33,709 bases of DNA from an uncultured Crocinitomix sp. GTDB taxonomy: Bacteria > Bacteroidota > Bacteroidia > Flavobacteriales_D > Crocinitomicaceae. Under the pieces are notes generated by a model. The model saw only the letters and a list, made by a program, of their open reading frames with translations, did not search any database and had not been told where the DNA came from. A program made the translations under genes and the position numbers. Shown piece by piece: positions 1-9,067 of this stretch (the first letter of the stretch is position 1; each line of letters begins with the position of its first letter). The stretch covers positions 1-33,709 of the forward strand of contig CAKZPK010000099.1 in NCBI GenBank assembly GCA_937139035.1. The letters are read 5' to 3'.

Positions 1-1586
1 ATGAGCGAATTGATGATCGCGTGTTTTTAAAAATTTATTTGGCGGGAGCTTTACCTGCAGATATCATGAAAATTAGAAACGCCTTAGAAGAGAAACTGGA
101 AGAGTTCATTGTTTATGCTGGCGATAAAATACAGTATGAATTCATTGATCCAAATGGGGAGGATGATCCGGCTTACAATTTAGAGGTTCAAAAAAATATT
201 TACTCTGAAGGAATAAGCCCTTGTGATATTCAAATCATTAAATCAGGTCAAGCTGAGATTCGAACCATATGGCCAGGTGCATTAATCGAGTATAAAGGGA
301 AGACGGTAGATCAAATTCAATTCTTCAATAAAAGAATTATATATGCCAAGGAAGATATTCGCGGTTTAGCAGATAGAACCATTAATAACTTAGAATATAA
401 ACTGATTAGCGCCGTGCGTAGAGTTACCGCAACGGGCAAAAAAACAGTTGCTTTCTTGCAAGGTCAAGATGAGTTAGATGAATGGCAAACATCAGATGTG
501 CGTTCAGGTTTAAATCGTTACTACTTGGTAGATGATGTTGAAATTAACGGCCAACTAAATGCATTGGATGAGGTTGATGCTTTAGTTATTGCGCAACCCA
601 AAAAAGCCTTTACTGAACATGATAAGTTTGTAATAGATCAATTTATTATGAATGGCGGTAAAGTACTTTGGTTTGTAGATCCTTTAGATGTTAATAGAGA
701 TTCTCTTTACCGCACGGGTGAAACATTTGGAATTTCAGCCAACTTAAATATTGAAAAGGATATGATTTATAAATATGGTGCGCGATTAAACGCAAACATG
801 ATCATTGATAAAGATTGTGGCCCTATTTATATTCCTGGTCATCCTTTAGGAATTGTCGACTGGTATTTTTATCCATTAGCACAACGGTCAGATCATCCAA
901 TTACAAAAAATATTGACCCTATTAAAGGAGAATACACAAGTTCTGTTGATGCCGTAAATATTGAGGATAAAGATGTGACCAAGACGATATTATTACATTC
1001 TTCAGGTAATTCACAAATTTTTAAAACTCCTGCAAGGGTTAATTATGGAATTGTTGATGTTGAACCTAATTTCAATAAAGGAGAACCTGAAGATGCAGAG
1101 TTTCCAATAGCAATTATGTTGGAAGGAAAGTTTACTTCGGCATTTGAAAATAGAATGCCAGAGGCCTTGCTAAATACTCCTGATTTTGTTACAAAATTTA
1201 AGAGTGATTCTACTAAAATGCTTGTCGTGTCAGATGGAGATATTATTCGAAATGAGGTTGATTCTAAAGTACAAGATGGGCAAACTCTTTTTAAAGCAAT
1301 TCCGTTAGCTGCAGATGTTTTTGGAGTAACAAATCCTAACAACACACCAAAGTTTGTCTACGGAAATAAAGATTTTGTACTCAATAGTATTGATTTTATG
1401 TTGGATGATTTTTCACTAATTGATGTACGTGCAAAAACGATAACAATGCGCGTTTTAGATGCGCAAAAGATTAATGAAAATAAAACATTTTGGAAAATCC
1501 TGAATATAGGATTACCGTTGCTATTGGTATTGTGCCTAGCAATCTTCCAACTCATAATGCGAAGAGCTAAATACGCTAAAGATTAA
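1..1586 (+). CDS. gldG: GldG, gliding-motility ABC transporter auxiliary protein (5' end missing)
   Basis: This is the C-terminal ~527 residues of a GldG-type protein. The reading frame is open to the left edge (first full codon at base 3, reading ERIDDRVFLKIYLAG), so the GTG at base 21 is not a real start; probably only a few dozen N-terminal residues, including the first membrane segment, are missing. GldG works with GldF and the ATPase GldA as an ABC transporter linked to gliding and T9SS function in Flavobacterium (family knowledge). Most of the protein is the extracytoplasmic ABC-transporter auxiliary domain. A single hydrophobic helix (FWKILNIGLPLLLVLCLAIF) near the C-terminus, followed by basic residues (RRAKYAKD), anchors it in the inner membrane. 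The neighbouring DUF4340 gene fits the usual context. gldF should lie just upstream, outside the window. Confidence 0.88.
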   Translation, partial: ERIDDRVFLKIYLAGALPADIMKIRNALEEKLEEFIVYAGDKIQYEFIDPNGEDDPAYNLEVQKNIYSEGISPCDIQIIKSGQAEIRTIWPGALIEYKGKTVDQIQFFNKRIIYAKEDIRGLADRTINNLEYKLISAVRRVTATGKKTVAFLQGQDELDEWQTSDVRSGLNRYYLVDDVEINGQLNALDEVDALVIAQPKKAFTEHDKFVIDQFIMNGGKVLWFVDPLDVNRDSLYRTGETFGISANLNIEKDMIYKYGARLNANMIIDKDCGPIYIPGHPLGIVDWYFYPLAQRSDHPITKNIDPIKGEYTSSVDAVNIEDKDVTKTILLHSSGNSQIFKTPARVNYGIVDVEPNFNKGEPEDAEFPIAIMLEGKFTSAFENRMPEALLNTPDFVTKFKSDSTKMLVVSDGDIIRNEVDSKVQDGQTLFKAIPLAADVFGVTNPNNTPKFVYGNKDFVLNSIDFMLDDFSLIDVRAKTITMRVLDAQKINENKTFWKILNIGLPLLLVLCLAIFQLIMRRAKYAKD

Positions 1587-1641
1587 TTTAATTCTGCTCA
1601 GTTGCATAATTTTTTAAGCACTTAATTAGGGACTTGAAACC

Positions 1642-2673
1642 ATGAAAAATATTAAAACAATAATTATAATTTTAGTTCTCGGAGGACTGGCCTTTGCAGC
1701 ATATACTTTATCTGGTAAATCAACTGGAAGTAACTTGGCGGATGAAGCACTTTCAGATTTTGCTATTAAGGATACTGCTTCAATAGATAAATTAGTATTG
1801 ACTGACACTGAAGGGAATCCTGGAGTAACAGTTGTAAGAAATGGAGGAACTTGGACTACAGAGGATGGAGATTGTGTACAGCAGCATTTAGTACACACTT
1901 TATTGGAGACAATTAAATATATTAAAGTGAAGAGTCCTGTTACGAAAGGATCTATCGAAACCATTAATAAGTCATTAGCAGCGCACAATAAAAAAATGGA
2001 GATTTACCAAAATGGTAAGCTCACTAAAACGTGGTATGTAGGTGATCCAACGCAAGATCAATACGGAACCTTCATGTTGTTAAAAGATGAAGAGAAAGGA
2101 AAATCTCCTGAGCCATTCATTATGCATTTACCGAATATGTACGGTAATTTAAGTACCCGATTTATCACTAGCCCATTACCATTTCGTTGTAGTGAGGTTT
2201 TTAAATATGACCCTATTGATATTGCTTCAGTAGAAGTAACTATTCCAGACTCTTCGCATCTCAATTATAAAGTTGTAGCGAATAGCGAAAACTCATTTTC
2301 ATTGTTTAATAATGACACTGCTGTAGAGTTGTTTGACACTGCACAAATCCGTAATTACTTGGTAGGCTTCCGTAAAGTACATTTTGAAAACCATAATTAT
2401 ACTTTGTCAGAAGAAAGCGTGGATTCTTTAAAACAAAGTACACCATATTATACTATAAAAGTTACTTCTAAAGATGGTGATTCTAAAGGAGTGAAAATCT
2501 ATAGACGTAAGCAATTATATGAGAAAATCGGATTAGATGGAGAGTTCCTGGAGTTTGATCAGGATCGTATTTGGGTAGAGCTGGAAAACGGAGAAGTTGT
2601 TGTTGGACAGTATTATGTGTTTGGTAAACTCATGCGAAATGTTCGATTCTTTGAAGGGCCTCAGTTCCCTTAG
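1642..2673 (+). CDS. DUF4340 domain-containing membrane-anchored protein
   Basis: A 343-residue protein with an N-terminal membrane anchor or uncleaved signal (MKNIKTIIIILVLGGLAFAA, residues 1-20) and an all-extracytoplasmic remainder. The sequence after the anchor (IDKLVLTDTEGNPGVTVVRNG followed by TWTTEDG) has the short beta-repeat pattern of DUF4340, a family found next to GldG-like ABC transporter auxiliary genes. It starts 55 bases after gldG on the same strand, so co-transcription is likely and a role as an accessory to that transporter is an inference. No catalytic motif is visible. The ATG is preceded by the A/T-rich, Shine-Dalgarno-free leader usual for this phylum. Confidence 0.75.
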   Translation: MKNIKTIIIILVLGGLAFAAYTLSGKSTGSNLADEALSDFAIKDTASIDKLVLTDTEGNPGVTVVRNGGTWTTEDGDCVQQHLVHTLLETIKYIKVKSPVTKGSIETINKSLAAHNKKMEIYQNGKLTKTWYVGDPTQDQYGTFMLLKDEEKGKSPEPFIMHLPNMYGNLSTRFITSPLPFRCSEVFKYDPIDIASVEVTIPDSSHLNYKVVANSENSFSLFNNDTAVELFDTAQIRNYLVGFRKVHFENHNYTLSEESVDSLKQSTPYYTIKVTSKDGDSKGVKIYRRKQLYEKIGLDGEFLEFDQDRIWVELENGEVVVGQYYVFGKLMRNVRFFEGPQFP

Positions 2674-2780
2674 GTAAGTCGAAATATTCATACGTATATA
2701 ACTAGAGATTCCCTTTCTTTCTTGGAATCCTATGATTTTATCAATTTGTAGTTTCTTTTAATAGGTTTATGAATATTTCA

Positions 2781-2788
2781 TAACTTTG
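2781..2788 (+). promoter_or_regulatory. Candidate sigma-A -7 element for the cysteine desulfurase gene
   Basis: TAACTTTG matches the Bacteroidota -7 consensus TAnnTTTG exactly and lies 65 bases before the ATG at 2854. A clear -33 TTTG at the right spacing is not visible. Confidence 0.5.
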
Positions 2789-2853
2789 CGCAGGTTATAG
2801 TGGCATTGACGTCACTTACATTAAGTTTAAGTTCATTTACGCAGATAGAGCAT

Positions 2854-3987
2854 ATGAAAGTATATTTAGATAATGCCGCAACAACACCAATGGCGCCAGA
2901 GGTGATAGATGCAATGACGAATGTTATGAAAGAGCATTACGGAAACCCATCTTCTACCCATGCGTTTGGTCGTGAAGCAAGAGGAGTGATTGAAGTTGCA
3001 AGAAGAAAAATTTCAGGATTAATTGGGGCAGAACCTAAAGAGATTGTATTTACTTCTGGAGGAACAGAGGCAGATAATATGGCTATTTCATGTGCTGTTA
3101 ATGACATGGGAGTTACACGAGTTATTTCTACCACTACAGAACATCATGCAGTTGGACATTGCATTGAGGGCGATCAACCTTTCAAAGTTGATTATGTGCG
3201 GGTTTCTGAAACCGGTATGGTTGATTTGGCGCATTTAGAAGAGCTTTTGCAAGATGATCAAAAAACATTAGTGTCTTTAATGCATGCTAATAATGAAATT
3301 GGAACGCTATTAGATTATAAAGCTGTTAGCGCTTTGTGTAAAAAGTACAATGCTTATTTCCATTCTGACACGGTGCAAACAATGGGGCATTATACTGTTG
3401 ATGTAAATGACTTTGGAGCTGATTTTTTAACTTGTTCAGCGCATAAATTTCATGGTCCTAAAGGGATTGGATTTTTGTATGTAAATAAGGAAATGAAGGT
3501 ATCACCTTTAATTCACGGAGGTTCGCAAGAAAGAGGAATGCGTGGAGGTACAGAAAACATTACTGGAATTGTCGGGTTGGCGAAAGCTTTAGAATTGGCA
3601 AATGCAGATATTTTAGAGCATCAAGAACAAGTGCAAGCGCTTAAATCATATATGATTTCGCAATTGCGTGAACGAATTCCTGATGTTAACTTTCATGGAG
3701 AAACAGATCCTGAAAAAAGCCTCTATACCGTTTTGAATGTTTGTTTTCCTCCGTTTGAAAATAAGTCAATGTTATTGTTCTTATTAGACTTGGATGGAGT
3801 TGCTTGTTCAGGCGGTAGTGCTTGCACTTCTGGTGCGAGTACAGGTTCACATGTGTTGCGTGGAATTGGTGCTGATACCAATCGTCCTAATGCACGTTTT
3901 TCTTTTAGCAGATATACTACTATGGAAGAAATAAACTATGTGCTAGAAAGTATTGAGAAAATAGTTTTGGCTGTTCCAGCGAGCTAA
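2854..3987 (+). CDS. Cysteine desulfurase, NifS/IscS family
   Basis: A 377-residue PLP enzyme that would remove sulfur from cysteine for Fe-S cluster or tRNA thiolation pathways. The start is set at the ATG at 2854 (MKVYLDNAATTPM), because YLDNAATTP is the conserved N-terminus of the family; the frame is open 18 codons further up but that part looks non-native. Visible landmarks are the SGGTEADN phosphate-binding loop, TTEHHAV with the PLP-stacking histidine, HSDTVQ with the aspartate that holds the pyridine nitrogen, CSAHKFHGPKG with the Schiff-base lysine (about K198), RGGTEN, and the catalytic cysteine loop SGGSACTSGAS (about C324). The loop is of the NifS/IscS (group I) type rather than SufS. 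It stands alone with its own promoter, so iscS versus nifS naming cannot be settled from context. Confidence 0.93.
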   Translation: MKVYLDNAATTPMAPEVIDAMTNVMKEHYGNPSSTHAFGREARGVIEVARRKISGLIGAEPKEIVFTSGGTEADNMAISCAVNDMGVTRVISTTTEHHAVGHCIEGDQPFKVDYVRVSETGMVDLAHLEELLQDDQKTLVSLMHANNEIGTLLDYKAVSALCKKYNAYFHSDTVQTMGHYTVDVNDFGADFLTCSAHKFHGPKGIGFLYVNKEMKVSPLIHGGSQERGMRGGTENITGIVGLAKALELANADILEHQEQVQALKSYMISQLRERIPDVNFHGETDPEKSLYTVLNVCFPPFENKSMLLFLLDLDGVACSGGSACTSGASTGSHVLRGIGADTNRPNARFSFSRYTTMEEINYVLESIEKIVLAVPAS

Positions 3988-4041
3988 TTCGGGCAGAACT
4001 TTATCAACATTTATTAACGTATAAAATTCAAGACGCACCAG

Positions 4042-4071
4042 TTGTGAGTCACTGCTATTGCAATACATTTG
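4042..4071 (+). promoter_or_regulatory. Sigma-A promoter of the MepA-like gene
   Basis: TTG at 4042-4044, a 19-base spacer, then TACATTTG at 4064-4071, which matches the Bacteroidota pattern TTG-N19-21-TAnnTTTG. The ATG follows 26 bases downstream. Confidence 0.65.
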
Positions 4072-4097
4072 CTTAGAATCTCTAATAGCATTGCGGA

Positions 4098-4934
4098 ATG
4101 ACATCTAATAAAATTCAATTTACTGGCGCCAAAAAAATCGGATTAAGCCTTCTATTATTGCTCAGTGTTCCAACATTTTTAAACGCACAAGAAAGGTTGC
4201 GGGTTGATTATGAAATAATGGAATATATGCAGCTGAAATCAAATGATGATACAGCTAGTGCAGCAATTGGGACAGTTGGAAACGGTACGTTGAAGCATGC
4301 CAAGTTAATGCCGTATAAAGGCAAGAATTTCATTTATTTTGATCGTGATAGTTATTTAGCTGGGCGTGGTTTTCTGCACGGATCTGTGCGCAACTCTGTG
4401 TTGACCACTTATGATTCATTGAGCCGTGCATTACCTCACCGCTATTTTAATATTATGGAATGTTCAAATGAGCACGGCGGTGAAATGTTTCCACATAAAA
4501 CACATCAAAACGGCATGAGTATTGACTTTATGATGCCGCTAATTAAAAATAACAAGCCGTATTATGCGCTCGATACGATTGGAGCAACTCATTATGCTTT
4601 AAATTTTGATGACGACGGAAAGTATACGCGTGATCCTTCTGTGTCTATCGATTTTAATTTGGTAGCAAGGAAAATTTTATTGTTGGACTATTTTGCTCGC
4701 CAAAATGGTCTCAATATCTTCAAAGTGATTATTAAAATTGAATTGAAAGATGAGTTGTTTGCAACTGAATATGGTAAACTGTTAAAAGCGTCTGACATTT
4801 ATGTTGTACAAGGATTGTCTCCGTTAATAAACGCTTTGCATGATGATCATTTTCATATTGATTTTGGTCATACTTACAGTAAAACTCCTCAGGCAGAAAG
4901 CACTGAGCCGTTTGATCGAGTTCCGGTTGAGTAG
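4098..4934 (+). CDS. Secreted penicillin-insensitive murein endopeptidase-like protein (MepA / peptidase M74)
   Basis: A 278-residue exported protein with a signal peptide (residues 1-30, cleaved near LNA-QE). The core resembles MepA, a zinc enzyme that cuts D-Ala-meso-DAP cross-links in peptidoglycan. HKTHQNGMSIDF (133-144) matches the MepA motif with zinc ligands H136 and D143 seven residues apart, and DDHFHIDFG (249-257) supplies the C-terminal histidines (H251, H253). A GG pair just before the first motif (127-128) is also as in MepA. Between the motifs there is an acidic stretch (DDDGKYTRD) and a central helix. It is probably periplasmic and monocistronic. A close relative in the LAS (lysostaphin / D-Ala-D-Ala / sonic hedgehog) superfamily is the main alternative. 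Confidence 0.82.
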   Translation: MTSNKIQFTGAKKIGLSLLLLLSVPTFLNAQERLRVDYEIMEYMQLKSNDDTASAAIGTVGNGTLKHAKLMPYKGKNFIYFDRDSYLAGRGFLHGSVRNSVLTTYDSLSRALPHRYFNIMECSNEHGGEMFPHKTHQNGMSIDFMMPLIKNNKPYYALDTIGATHYALNFDDDGKYTRDPSVSIDFNLVARKILLLDYFARQNGLNIFKVIIKIELKDELFATEYGKLLKASDIYVVQGLSPLINALHDDHFHIDFGHTYSKTPQAESTEPFDRVPVE

Positions 4935-5048
4935 TCAGTTTATTCGTTATTCTAATAAGGTTGAAGTGTATTTTCTAGAGCTATAAGTTCTAAGAAAGAG
5001 TGGGGGAATTTGTTTTTCAATTTAGCAGCATAAATGTTTATAGCCAAA

Positions 5049-5080
5049 AAAAGGCTGCTAGGTAAACCCAGCAGCCTTTT
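5049..5080 (-). terminator. Rho-independent terminator of the PNGase F-like gene
   Basis: Perfect 11-bp stem AAAAGGCTGCT / AGCAGCCTTTT (5049-5059 with 5070-5080), with extra G-C pairs closing a TAAA loop. On the minus strand it is followed by a T-run. It lies 17 bases past the stop codon of the gene at 5098-8547. Confidence 0.88.
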
Positions 5081-5097
5081 ACAGTAAGTAATCTATA

Positions 5098-8000
5098 TTA
5101 TTGTATTACGATTCTTTTCGTTACCGACTTGTTGTCAGATACTACTCGGATGAAATATACACCTTCATTTAGGTTTTGTAAGTTCAGTTGACGTTGCATA
5201 TAACCATCAGCCGTCATGTCCGTGATTGACTCGTTGTAAACAACAGCACCTAATTCATTATAAACTTCAAGTAAAATGTCATCTCCAATAAAGTTATCTA
5301 ATGTTAAGTTAAATTCTCCATTGTTTGGGTTTGGATATACTTCAATATTGTAGTTTGTTTTTTCTTCTTCATCTAATCCAACAGCGTATCCAACACTGAA
5401 TGAATATTTGATATAATGACCAAAATCTGGATTAAAGGCCTCGATCATTCCTCCACCAACTTCTCTTAATCTTAAGAATCCGTTTGTTTCGTCTGTAGCA
5501 GCCCAGAAGCTTAGCCCGTCATGATCGCTGTCATACAATTCTAAAGTATAACATCCAGTTTCTAAATTCATAGTGTCTTTATACTCCGTTTCGTTATCTA
5601 AAGACGTTCTTGAATATACAATATCACCATTCTGATCTTTCAAATAAATTTGATTTTCTGCAGCTTTATTGTTTGTTCTGAACCAAATAAAGAAAGGATC
5701 GTTAATTACTGGAGAGGCTTCAAATTTAACGCGATAAATATCGTTGTTTGAATATTCATCAACTCCACCGTTTGGTTCTCTTACACGAGCGTTAAACGTT
5801 AATTTACCTTCAAAATCTGCCCACCATTCTGGTGTTACAGGTACTTCAACCATTTCCTCTTCTAAAAATGCTAAATTTCCAGTCCAGTCAATTGTGATGA
5901 TATTGTCAAACCCGCCAATCCAAACATCAATTTTACAAGATGTTAATGCAGTAGATCCTGTGTTTTTAATTAAAATTCTAGGATTTTGGCATGTCGGATT
6001 CCATTTGCTGTAATATTCCCATTCATTTGGATTTAAAACGTCAACAACAGCTGCATCTAAAGCAAAGTTAGCTTCACCGTATGTTACCATATGCATTGCA
6101 ATTACATAGTTTCCGTTTCCTTGATCTGGATCGCCATCTGGTACATCTTCAATATCATAATCAATAGTTGCCGTAGAACCAGGTGTTACAAATGGTGTGA
6201 TGTCAAATTCATGTTCTTCAACAATATCTCCAGGACACCACCCTTCACGAGCATAAGGCCATGTTCCACCTTGACTTTCGTTAGGATTGTCTCCACACTC
6301 TTCTTCTTGCCAAATTTCCCAGGTGTCTCTCAATTCGCCATCAATCAATAATTCATGATCTCGACCAACTCCAAAGCCCCACTCACAACAATTGTTACTT
6401 CCGTTGTGTCCGTGACCAGTGATTCTAGAACGAACTTTGAACATTGCTCCATCAGCATCAATATCCACTTCTGTTGCAGATAGGTTTACATCATCATCAA
6501 GGTTGTTGTATTTGAAACTTCCCATTCCATTCCATAAACGTTCAATGCTTAATACATCTCTAGGAGGAGTTCCTTCAATAAATAAAAATTGAATATCAAT
6601 TAACTCCTGTGTGTTGTGTGCTTGAAAATCAACATCACCATTTAAAAGCGATTGATAATCTGTTACATCATATACATATGTAAATCCATTTGGACCTAAA
6701 TCAAAACCAATTCCGTAAGGAGTAATGAAACGTCCAATTTCAAAGCGATTGATAACCTCATAAGGTTGTTCGTAATAAACAAGATCCTCATTAGTTAATG
6801 TTACGTCAGCTCCGTGCCATGTTGAACTAATCTCGTTTCCTTCATAGTCATAAGTGTAGCTCCATCCTTCTGGTGTTTCGTGCGAAACATCAACGATAAC
6901 AAATTTACGACCATCTACAGCTTGCTCAATAATATCAATTGGCTCAACCATTACAGAGTCAACAATTAAAATAGAATCTAACTCACTTGTGTATGTTCCT
7001 TGAACAAAAGTAATGTGAGGTCGACTAGTACTTGTTTCAAATCCAGCTTGCGAACCTTCATAAAACTGAACCATAGAGGTTGTGTTCATCATGGCATCAC
7101 GATCATTTCCTGATCTATCTTTAATAGAAGGAGTTTCGTCAAAATCATAATAAGTAACTAGGTCACCGTAGTTAGGGTGTCCGCCGTCTACTTTTTGATT
7201 CATCCAAGCTGCAATTGTTGATTCATCTAATTCAACATCCCAAATTCTAAATTCATCTAATTTTCCAGACCATGAATTGTCTAAGTTTTTATTGGCGCCT
7301 AAAATGAAACGATTAATTTCTCCAACTTCTCTATTCTTATCTGTTCCTGAAAACCATAAAGCACCATCTAAGTATATGTTCATAATTCCAGTTGGTCCGT
7401 TTTTAGTAAACGCCCAATGGTGCCAGTTACCTTCAAATTCTGCTTCCGAAGCCAATTTATCTATTCTGTCATTGCCACTTCCTGCACCAGCATCCCAGTA
7501 TACTCTACTGTTAGACCAAGGAAAGTGAATGTTTAATTGTCTGTTTGCTAAGCTATCTGTAGCTTCTAATACAGATGTGTTTACCGGTAGATAATCAGCA
7601 TTACCATTTGCCCAAAATGAAATTGTAATTTCATCACCGAAATCATAATCACTTAATTCCAATTGTGCCCATTGTCCAACCTCAATATCTAAATAACCTA
7701 ATTTTTCATTCGTAGTAACTACTGAATTGTATCCAGTAACAGTTGCTGAAAGTACGTTGTCACTTCCTGCAGCTTCACCGTTTTCAAATGAAATATCCAT
7801 TAAAATGTCCGAAGCTCCATCATATGCAAATGGGTAAGTTAAATCTAATGTGTTTTCTCCAGTTGCTAAAAATGAGGTGTTTCTGTCATATACTACTGTC
7901 CAATCATCTTCATCAAAACTAGCAACTTCTCCAGCTGTAGTATGTTTCATTTTAACTGTTAAATGTCCCATTGAACTTCCAAGGTCTGTAACATCAAAAC

Positions 8001-8547
8001 GAAGTTTAGCAATATCGCCAGCTCCCATTCCTGTTCCTGTAAGTTCTGCATTTTGCCATAGGATTTGACTCCGTTGAGTTTGGTTTGTTGTACCAAATGG
8101 CGCAGAACTACTTGCTGCTCCAACTCCTAAAGGATAATCAGTATCGGCCTCTGCAGCGTAAGTAATGAACTTTTCATAGTTCTGATAATAATGGTAATAT
8201 GGATCATTCACATAAGATACTGTTTCTGGAGTTTCTCCATTAACAATGTAACGGCTTGAATTCACTTCAGTTGAATCAAAGTTCCCTGTGTGATCAAAAA
8301 TATGCGAATACGCCAAATAATCCCACTCGCCACAGTTATAACCGTCCCAAGGAGTAAGCGGATCACATTTAATATTGTAATACATGAGTACTTTCTCAAA
8401 CTGTTTCCCATCTAATTCAGCTGGGAAAGGAAATGTAGCACGTCGAGTTGATATCGAGTCGTACGTAAAAGTTTGAACAAAAGTAGTGTCTTGACTTATT
8501 CCGACATTAGCAGATAAAATCAATAATAGAGCAATTATTTTCTTCAT
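5098..8547 (-). CDS. Secreted PNGase F-like protein with LamG insertion and T9SS sorting domain
   Basis: 1149 residues with a signal peptide (1-18, cleaved near GIS-QD). Two parts match peptide-N-glycosidase F, which removes N-glycans from asparagine. The first is DGYNCGEWDYLAY (68-80), equivalent to CDEWDRYANV with catalytic D60 (here D76). The second resumes at EIGRFITPY (603-611) and includes ITGHGHNGSNNCCEWGFG (709-726; E722 equals E206) and AREGWCPGD (766-774). Between them, about 510 residues are inserted, containing a beta-sandwich-like stretch and a LamG/concanavalin-like domain (about 283-475; GNWHHWAF, DEFRIWD). E118 of PNGase F appears replaced (H644 region). After the catalytic part come a CARDB-like domain (about 828-942), a further beta domain (945-1055) and a type A sorting domain (1066-1149; VYPNPNNGEF). 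It is exported by T9SS to the surface or medium. The activity is inferred, not proven. Confidence 0.85.
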   Translation of the reverse strand: MKKIIALLLILSANVGISQDTTFVQTFTYDSISTRRATFPFPAELDGKQFEKVLMYYNIKCDPLTPWDGYNCGEWDYLAYSHIFDHTGNFDSTEVNSSRYIVNGETPETVSYVNDPYYHYYQNYEKFITYAAEADTDYPLGVGAASSSAPFGTTNQTQRSQILWQNAELTGTGMGAGDIAKLRFDVTDLGSSMGHLTVKMKHTTAGEVASFDEDDWTVVYDRNTSFLATGENTLDLTYPFAYDGASDILMDISFENGEAAGSDNVLSATVTGYNSVVTTNEKLGYLDIEVGQWAQLELSDYDFGDEITISFWANGNADYLPVNTSVLEATDSLANRQLNIHFPWSNSRVYWDAGAGSGNDRIDKLASEAEFEGNWHHWAFTKNGPTGIMNIYLDGALWFSGTDKNREVGEINRFILGANKNLDNSWSGKLDEFRIWDVELDESTIAAWMNQKVDGGHPNYGDLVTYYDFDETPSIKDRSGNDRDAMMNTTSMVQFYEGSQAGFETSTSRPHITFVQGTYTSELDSILIVDSVMVEPIDIIEQAVDGRKFVIVDVSHETPEGWSYTYDYEGNEISSTWHGADVTLTNEDLVYYEQPYEVINRFEIGRFITPYGIGFDLGPNGFTYVYDVTDYQSLLNGDVDFQAHNTQELIDIQFLFIEGTPPRDVLSIERLWNGMGSFKYNNLDDDVNLSATEVDIDADGAMFKVRSRITGHGHNGSNNCCEWGFGVGRDHELLIDGELRDTWEIWQEEECGDNPNESQGGTWPYAREGWCPGDIVEEHEFDITPFVTPGSTATIDYDIEDVPDGDPDQGNGNYVIAMHMVTYGEANFALDAAVVDVLNPNEWEYYSKWNPTCQNPRILIKNTGSTALTSCKIDVWIGGFDNIITIDWTGNLAFLEEEMVEVPVTPEWWADFEGKLTFNARVREPNGGVDEYSNNDIYRVKFEASPVINDPFFIWFRTNNKAAENQIYLKDQNGDIVYSRTSLDNETEYKDTMNLETGCYTLELYDSDHDGLSFWAATDETNGFLRLREVGGGMIEAFNPDFGHYIKYSFSVGYAVGLDEEEKTNYNIEVYPNPNNGEFNLTLDNFIGDDILLEVYNELGAVVYNESITDMTADGYMQRQLNLQNLNEGVYFIRVVSDNKSVTKRIVIQ

Positions 8548-8569
8548 TTTTATAAGGTGTTGTATTCCT

Positions 8570-8577
8570 CAAAGATA
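8570..8577 (-). promoter_or_regulatory. Candidate -7 element for the PNGase F-like gene
   Basis: Minus-strand TATCTTTG matches TAnnTTTG and lies 22 bases upstream of the ATG. The -33 region is only a T-rich run. Confidence 0.5.
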
Positions 8578-8635
8578 CGTTATTTAAATCGATTAAAAAA
8601 GGCGAAATGAGGAATGATTGTTGGATTTTTAACAC

Positions 8636-9016
8636 CTATTTTGAGCGGAATATTTTGATCACGAAAATGGCCCAGCCAATTATCATACTCACACCTCCAA
8701 ATGGAACGATTAACACCACAGATTTAAAGTTTGGTACAATTTCATGAATTGAATAGAGGTATATACAACCTGAGAATAATAAAACACCAAATAAGTTGAA
8801 TAAGTAGAATCCCTTTAAACTAAAAGGAATTTGCTTGGCGTTTAAGCCTACTGTTAACAATCCTAATCCAATATAAAACTGATATTTAACACCTTTTTCA
8901 AATGTCTCAATTAACTCTGCGCTAATAGCTTTTTCCATGGCATGTGCAGCCATTGCTCCTAAAATAATTCCAAAAAGAATAAAAAATCCACCGGTAAGAA
9001 CAATTGTTTTTGACAT
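8636..9016 (-). CDS. DUF423 family small membrane protein
   Basis: A 126-residue protein with four predicted membrane helices. The N-terminus (MSKTIVLTGGFFILFGIILG) and the segment AMAAHAMEKAIS are characteristic of DUF423 (YgdD family), whose function is unknown. The start is the ATG at 9016; a longer reading beginning at a TTG (9043) would translate through a terminator hairpin and adds residues (MGCISIPFF) not expected in the family. The leader is remarkable: the T-run of the upstream gene's terminator touches the ATG, leaving no room for a separate leader (see findings). Confidence 0.85.
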   Translation of the reverse strand: MSKTIVLTGGFFILFGIILGAMAAHAMEKAISAELIETFEKGVKYQFYIGLGLLTVGLNAKQIPFSLKGFYLFNLFGVLLFSGCIYLYSIHEIVPNFKSVVLIVPFGGVSMIIGWAIFVIKIFRSK

Positions 9017-9041
9017 AAAAAAAGGGATGCTAATGCATCCC
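9017..9041 (-). terminator. Terminator of the DUF4476 gene, abutting the DUF423 start codon
   Basis: On the minus strand, GGGATGC-ATTA-GCATCCC (stem 9024-9030 with 9035-9041) is followed by seven T residues (9017-9023) that lead directly into the ATG of the next gene. It sits 26 bases past the DUF4476 stop codon. Confidence 0.82.
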
Positions 9042-9067
9042 AAATTTAAGTATTGTAGTTGGTTTTT

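Noticed and set aside
2707-2729. Weak hairpin GATTCC/GGAATC after the DUF4340 gene as a terminator
   Set aside because: Only 6 bp with an 11-base loop and no clean T-run; not better than chance in AT-rich DNA.
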